This document shows, in pieces, positions 59,626-64,000 of a stretch of DNA of 64,000 bases. The DNA is taken from NCBI GenBank assembly GCA_034440615.1, contig JAOTOM010004020.1, forward strand, positions 101,001 to 165,000, written 5' to 3'. Made by a program: the position numbers and the translations under genes. The DNA comes from Ashinkailepas kermadecensis. Lineage: Eukaryota > Arthropoda > Thecostraca > Neolepadidae. The notes beneath the pieces were generated by a model. That model made no database searches. It worked only from the letters and a program-made list of their open reading frames with translations, and was not told where the DNA came from. The stretch's first letter is position 1; each line of letters opens with the position of its first letter.

Positions 59626-60087
59626 CGAATGGAATTAGATTAGCATCGCATTAATTTCGCTGCGTCCTAATTATTTCCAAAGGCCTCCACCACGATCCAG
59701 CGACAGGTCAGTAAGTGTCATTTCTGGCTGCGATGCTCGCGATCATCACCCGTGCCGGTGGACCACACTCACCGCACGTGCAATTGGGCCGACCGCCGCC
59801 GCGCCGCGAGCGCTAATTTCAGACTTTAATCCAACGCGGCCGGCCAGATAATAGGGCACAATTGATTCCTGGTACCCCAAAACGACGCGCGCGTTATACA
59901 CCTCGGCGCCAGCTATGTACTGGCCCTCGTTTGTAATTGGTAATTACTTCACTGGGTGTCCAGTCATCCCGTCCGGCACGTGTGTGGCCTCCGCAGGGTC
60001 CTCCAGTTGGAAGATGCTCGGTGTTCGCGAGCTACGATAGCCGGTGGCTGTTGGGTTCTCTCCGGGAATGAAGCTACTCTTAGGAGA
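59626..60087. other. Unique sequence, possible conserved non-coding block
   Basis: 59690-59960 is non-repetitive, CpG-containing and holds homeodomain-like TAATTGG/GGTAATTAC words at about 59932-59948. No frame of note. Confidence 0.35.
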
Positions 60088-60540
60088 GTGGTGGTCAATC
60101 GGAATGTGGTGTGCGCAGTGATCGTACTGTAGTGATTACCAATCGTAATGTAGCGTACGTAGTGGTCGTGATGTAGTGATCACCAATCGTAGTGTAGTGT
60201 GCGTAGTTTCAATGTGGTGATCACCAATCGTGATGTAGTGTACGTAGCCTTCGCAATGTAGTGATCACCAATCGTAATGTAGTGTACGTAGTGTTGCAAT
60301 GTAGTGATCACCAATCGTAATGTAGTGTACGTAGTGTTCGCAATGTGGTGATCATCAATCGTAATGTAGCGTACGTAGTGGTCGTGATGTAGTGATCACC
60401 AATCGTAGTGTAGTGTGCGTAGTGTTCGCAATGTAGTGTTCACCAATTGTAATGTAGTGTACGTAGTGATCGTAACGCAGTGATCGCCAATCGTAATGCA
60501 ATGATCGTAATGTACGATCGTGGTCAATCGTGTTATAGTG
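60088..60540 (+). repeat. 44 bp minisatellite (GTAGTGATCACCAATCGTAA type)
   Basis: About nine copies of a unit near 44 bp with GTAGTGATCACCAATCGTAA and GTAGTGTACGTAGTG blocks. Copies vary in length by a few bases and in TTCGCAATG versus GTCGTGATG. Confidence 0.92.
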
Positions 60541-61189
60541 CATTGCCCGGCGAGTTTCAGCCACAGTTAATTTTTACAAACAATGGCACACATCCTATGG
60601 TTCCCGGTGCTCAAAGCAAACGGATCATCAAGGAAAGGTAATTGGCTACTGTGAGATGTCATGTTCGGAAAGTTGATTAATTTCTGTTTTGGGGAATGAT
60701 ACGTTAATTTCTAGGTTTTTGCACTGGGGCAGATTTTAACACGGTAGTACTCGAGGTGCCTGACATAAATAACGAAAATAACGGAAAACATATTGTTGGT
60801 TAATTTTGTTTGTCTTGTTTGTTGAATGATTCTGCAATGCCATGCTACAAGAGCCAATCTGCTAGCACTCTGTGAGTCGCTTAGGAGGCTCTGAAATCAT
60901 GGTTAATAATACCTGTATGTGTCCATTGCCAAACAGTGAGCAACTTGCAAGCCGGAAATCTTATCTGATATCTCGTTCGTGCATTTTAAAATCGGATAAG
61001 AAAGCGAACATTGCGCATTGGGTGTCCAATAGATCAGTCTGACGTCTTGCACCATGTTTACAGTTATCGGCAGATGGAGCAGCCGAGCATTGATCGTCGA
61101 CGTGGCCCAACAATCGTCCCCAGATACGGCTACAGATACCGCTGTTGTCTGCCCTCAACCGCGGCATTTACCGGTCCCGCAACAATACA
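60541..61189. other. Unique sequence, no gene recognised
   Basis: AT-leaning DNA with nothing recognised. Confidence 0.4.
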
Positions 61190-61375
61190 ACCCTGACCCT
61201 TCGGCAATACAACCCTCGCTCACAGCAATACAACCCTGGCTCACAGCAATGCAACACTGGCTCAAGGCAACACAATCTGACTCTCAGCAGTGGAACCTGA
61301 TTCACAGCAATACAGCCCTGACTAGCAACATTGCAACCCTGACTCACAGCAATGCAACCTTGACCCGCGCCGCTC
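61190..61375 (+). repeat. 21 bp minisatellite (CTCACAGCAATACAACCCTG)
   Basis: Eight imperfect copies, with several internal substitutions (GGCAACACAATC, CAGTGGAACC). Confidence 0.88.
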
Positions 61376-61799
61376 ATTCAATGTCGATGGAACGCGACAG
61401 TGGAGGGTCGACGCAGTTGTCGCAGCGTCGTCGGCAGCGACACCGTTACCCACACGGCGGCGTGCGCACGCCGTTGTGGAAATTACAACCACAGGAAATC
61501 TTTCCCCGGGTAATTTCGTGGCCGGTCGGCAGCAGCTGCCTGGCATTATATTGCTCCTTCGACCGGCTCGGATTGCACTGTTTTCACTGCACGCATGAGC
61601 GGCCAAGGGTTAAAGAAGGTCAGCACCTGGTGCGCATGAGCGCTTGTGGCACGCGCCACCTCCATTCAGAAGATTTCCAACTGGCGCCGGCGCCTCCAAT
61701 CGCGGCGGAGGTGGAATGGAGGTGGACTAAAAATGGGCAGGCGCGGGCAGTACAATGGCCAGCGCCGGCGTCAGAAATACTGATGGCAGGTGCGACCTG
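61376..61799. other. Unique sequence, no gene recognised
   Basis: GC-rich DNA. A 248-codon plus frame (61054-61800) passes through the minisatellite and shows no domain. Confidence 0.4.
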
Positions 61800-61990
61800 A
61801 ATAAGGCGCCTTGAATAGGCGCACCCTGAACAAACTCGCTCTGAACAAGCAGCGCTAAATAAGCTGACCTGAATAAGCTGACCTGAATAAGCTGCAGTGA
61901 GTTAGCCGCGTTGAATAGACTCGCCCTGAATAAGCTCGCTCTGGACAAGCCGCGGTGAACAAGCCGCCCTGAATTCGCTCCCTGAACCCT
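61800..61990 (+). repeat. 14 bp GAATAAGCTGACCT array
   Basis: About thirteen copies of a 14-15 bp unit (GAATAAGCTGACCT, GAATAAGCTCGCTCT and others). Period and sequence relate it to 62764-63060. Confidence 0.88.
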
Positions 61991-62763
61991 ACAACTGCCC
62001 AGGGCAAGCTTTCTCATGCTGTTCCGTAATATCCGCCGAACGTGTGGCGCGATCGCGCTCAAATTTGGCACGCCTTCCAACAATTGAATATTGGATCTAT
62101 TGATGTCACATTTTGTTTGGGGCACAGTGTCATCGAGCTAGATCAAGTCAAAGTCGGTTTCGAAAGGTGTCATTTTTTTTACACGTTTCCAAAAGCTGTC
62201 AAAAGTTGAGTTTCAGAGATACATAAACGTTTGGCATGTCATTTTATAGGTAACTCTCGAGAAAAAACACAAAGAGTGACCCAAGAGCAGGCTACGAGGT
62301 CAAATAGAAGTTAAGCTAAACATGCTTCAATGTTCAGCGCTTCCAGCCTACCAATCATAGCGCAAGCATCGGACTGCGTGTAATACAACTCATTATCTTC
62401 CATCAGTTTCATAAAGATTCAAGTCGTTTCAGGTCAGATTACGGAGACATGATCTAAAATGTGTACCTGTACCCATCCCTGCAGATGCTACGAATTATCG
62501 AAATGCCATTGGTGGTCCTTTTTAGGCACATAAACGATGTTACATGTTCTTTTTCATGCGTTGATATGCTTCTAAGTGTATTTCAATGTACCCCTTCAAC
62601 GTCATCATAGGTCAACGACCCAGACGGCGCGGGCTGGCTTATGTTGAATCTCGTGTGTAGACCGTAGAGTAGTGTACAGTAGTCGGTGCCCATGTACAGT
62701 AGTCAATATATTTATAATTTAGTGTTCAAATCTGGATTCGAATTTTGCACCCTTTTCTCACCT
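61991..62763. other. Unique AT-rich sequence, no gene recognised
   Basis: Mixed DNA with a TACAGTAGTC small repeat at about 62675-62705. No frame of note. Confidence 0.4.
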
Positions 62764-63060
62764 AGATAAGCCCAGCTGGATAAGCCGCCTTGAATAAGTC
62801 GTCCTCGATATGCCGCCCTCAGTACGCCGCCCTTGATATGCCGCCCTCAATACGCCGCCCTCGATATGCCGCCCTCGATATGCCGCCCTTAATATGCCGC
62901 CCTCGATAAGTCGCCCTCGATATCCCGCCTTCAATAAGCCGCCTTAAATATGCCGCCCTCGATATGCCGCCCTTGATATGCCGCCCTCGATATGCCGCCC
63001 TCAATATGCCGCCACCGATATGCCGCCCTCTATTTGCCGCCCTCGATACGCCGCCTGCAG
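62764..63060 (+). repeat. 14 bp GATATGCCGCCCTC array
   Basis: About twenty-one copies of GATATGCCGCCCTC. The first copies read GGATAAGCCGCCTTGAATAAG, linking the array to the 14 bp array at 61800. The minus-strand frame (Arg-Gly-Gly-Ile-Ser type) is an artefact. Confidence 0.95.
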
Positions 63061-63715
63061 TCGGGTCTAATTGGTAACGGGCCGGCGCGCTGCCGCCGCC
63101 GACGGATTACCAAGATCTCCCCAATAGAAGGATGCGCACGCGTCCGGAAACGTAAACAACTCGCCGGCAATGATACCGACACCCACCAGGCATACACGCG
63201 AGGACGGTGGCTCAGCACCTGTAAGCTGCTGTAATTGCTGGGGTGCATGCTATCGGACGGGATAGTTCCCGGTTGCGGAACTGAGAAGTCGCGAGTCTAG
63301 CGGTTGGTTGCGTTCAGGAAACACGTGCCCGCAGCGATTTGTAGCTAAGACATTGCTACGCCAGTCTGCCTAAGCAGCTTGACGCATCATAAAATATCAT
63401 AAACGCATCTGGTAAAGCATCCAGTTAATGAAGAGTGCACTTTACTGACTGCGTTTAATTGTTGCAATCATACGTGTGGGAAAACTGATTACTATTTCTG
63501 TTCGTTGATGTACGCCCAGCGGCGTATATAAACATCGTGTCAGTATTGAGACGTTACGATGGGTATTCAGATTGGGCGGCGAACGACCGACGTCTGCGGA
63601 CGGAGAATGTCCATCATCACAACACCGCCGCGGGCGCCGTCCCACCGCACGGCGACGCCGCCGACAACGGTGCCACTCTGCCGCCGCCGCCGCCCCCGCG
63701 CTGGAAAGCGGCCAG
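63061..63715. other. Unique sequence, no gene recognised
   Basis: CpG-containing at both ends. A GTATATAAAC word occurs at about 63521. A 100-codon minus frame (63442-63744) is unrecognised. Confidence 0.4.
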
Positions 63716-63880
63716 CGCCATGAGCCAACCAGCCAATCAGTCAATCAGTAAATCAGTCAACCAGCCAATCGGTCAGTCGGTCAATCAGCCAATCAGTCAA
63801 TCAGTCAACCAGCCAATCGGTCAGTCGGTCAATCAGCCAATCAGTAAATCAGTAAATCAGTCAATCAGTCAATCAAACAC
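63716..63880 (+). repeat. CAATCAGT/CAACCAGC tetramer-based array
   Basis: About forty related 4 bp steps (AGTCAATC and AGCCAATC, 8 bp period in places). A 58 bp block from TCAATCAGTCAACCAGCC to GTCAATCAGCCAA is repeated once. Each AGCCAATC(A/G) matches the CCAAT-box core that NF-Y binds. Confidence 0.92.
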
Positions 63881-64000
63881 AGCGGCAGCAGCGCGGCAGC
63901 GGCGGCCCGATGGCGGCCGGTGCTGCGCTTCGATGTGTTCCCGGCCGGCCCATTACCACCCAGAGTCGCGGCCGGGCCGCAGAGGCTCCCAGGGGGCGCC
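63881..64000. other. GC-rich end of the window
   Basis: Strongly CpG-rich DNA running off the end. It may be the edge of a CpG island, but nothing more can be seen. Confidence 0.4.

Noticed and set aside
61727..62125. Pentapeptide-repeat-like protein on the minus strand
   Set aside because: The peptide pattern comes from the 14 bp tandem repeat; periods drift and no full repeat protein exists.
63520..63545. TATA-type promoter (GTATATAAAC) with an initiator-like TCAGT
   Set aside because: The two words are too close together for a normal TATA-to-start spacing, and no gene follows.

Overview
The window looks like nuclear DNA from a multicellular animal. It has no operon-like packing of ORFs, a 5'-truncated CR1/L2-type LINE, three tRNA-derived (SINE-like) fragments, paired inverted-repeat DNA transposon remnants, very long pure dinucleotide tracts (a 270 bp CT run, TA runs, TG runs), local CpG-rich patches in otherwise moderate GC, and dozens of minisatellites. 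The species cannot be fixed from this sequence. Frequent AGGTCA words and GC-rich non-repetitive blocks would fit an invertebrate such as a crustacean, or a basal chordate, but that is only an impression. I recognise no complete host protein-coding gene. Nearly every long open frame lies inside a tandem repeat, or opposite one, and is a by-product of repeat periodicity.

Layout. 1-6.4 kb: unique sequence with a 32 bp His-codon-rich minisatellite (1.7-2.0 kb), a tRNA-like fragment (3.6 kb), a degenerate GATAA/CTACC minisatellite (4.2-4.6 kb), a GGTGGC array (5.2-5.5 kb) and a perfect 28 bp palindrome centred on CACGTG (5.72 kb). 6.46-9.16 kb: a mobile-element block. Two related elements lie head to head, bounded and joined by TTAA, forming an inverted repeat about 1.7 kb across. 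An element with GGTTCACAC-type ends abuts them. 9.8-12.9 kb: arrays of 11, 10 and 20 bp. 13.0-14.2 kb: LINE remnant on the minus strand, split by the 270 bp CT run. 14.4-17.5 kb: arrays of 25, 32, 11 and 29 bp. 17.9-30 kb: mostly unique DNA with scattered short arrays, hairpins and tRNA-like sequences. 29.6-30.8 kb: a diverged 200 bp duplication with exon-like features, beside TA/TG microsatellites. 33-43 kb: tandem duplications, a fold-back element, CT/TATC/TA arrays, 23, 46, 18 and 17 bp arrays and a CpG island near 41.2 kb. 44.3-51.1 kb: a minisatellite cluster dominated by a 3.5 kb array of a 40 bp unit. 51-64 kb: mostly unique DNA with a (GA)n/(GTGATAY)n compound array, a MITE-like element, a strong hairpin, and 44, 21, 14 and 8 bp arrays.

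No gene pathway can be described. The story of the window is repeat biology: transposon insertion beside transposon, microsatellite growth inside a dead LINE, and tandem arrays whose unit lengths (7, 10, 11, 14, 17, 20, 23, 25, 26, 29, 32, 40 bp) are mostly not multiples of three, so one peptide repeat appears in all frames. The most notable structures are the TTAA-joined inverted element pair, the fold-back elements at 34.2 and 58.4 kb, the CACGTG palindrome, the higher-order 11 bp array, and the uneven quality of the 40 bp array, which suggests an assembly problem.
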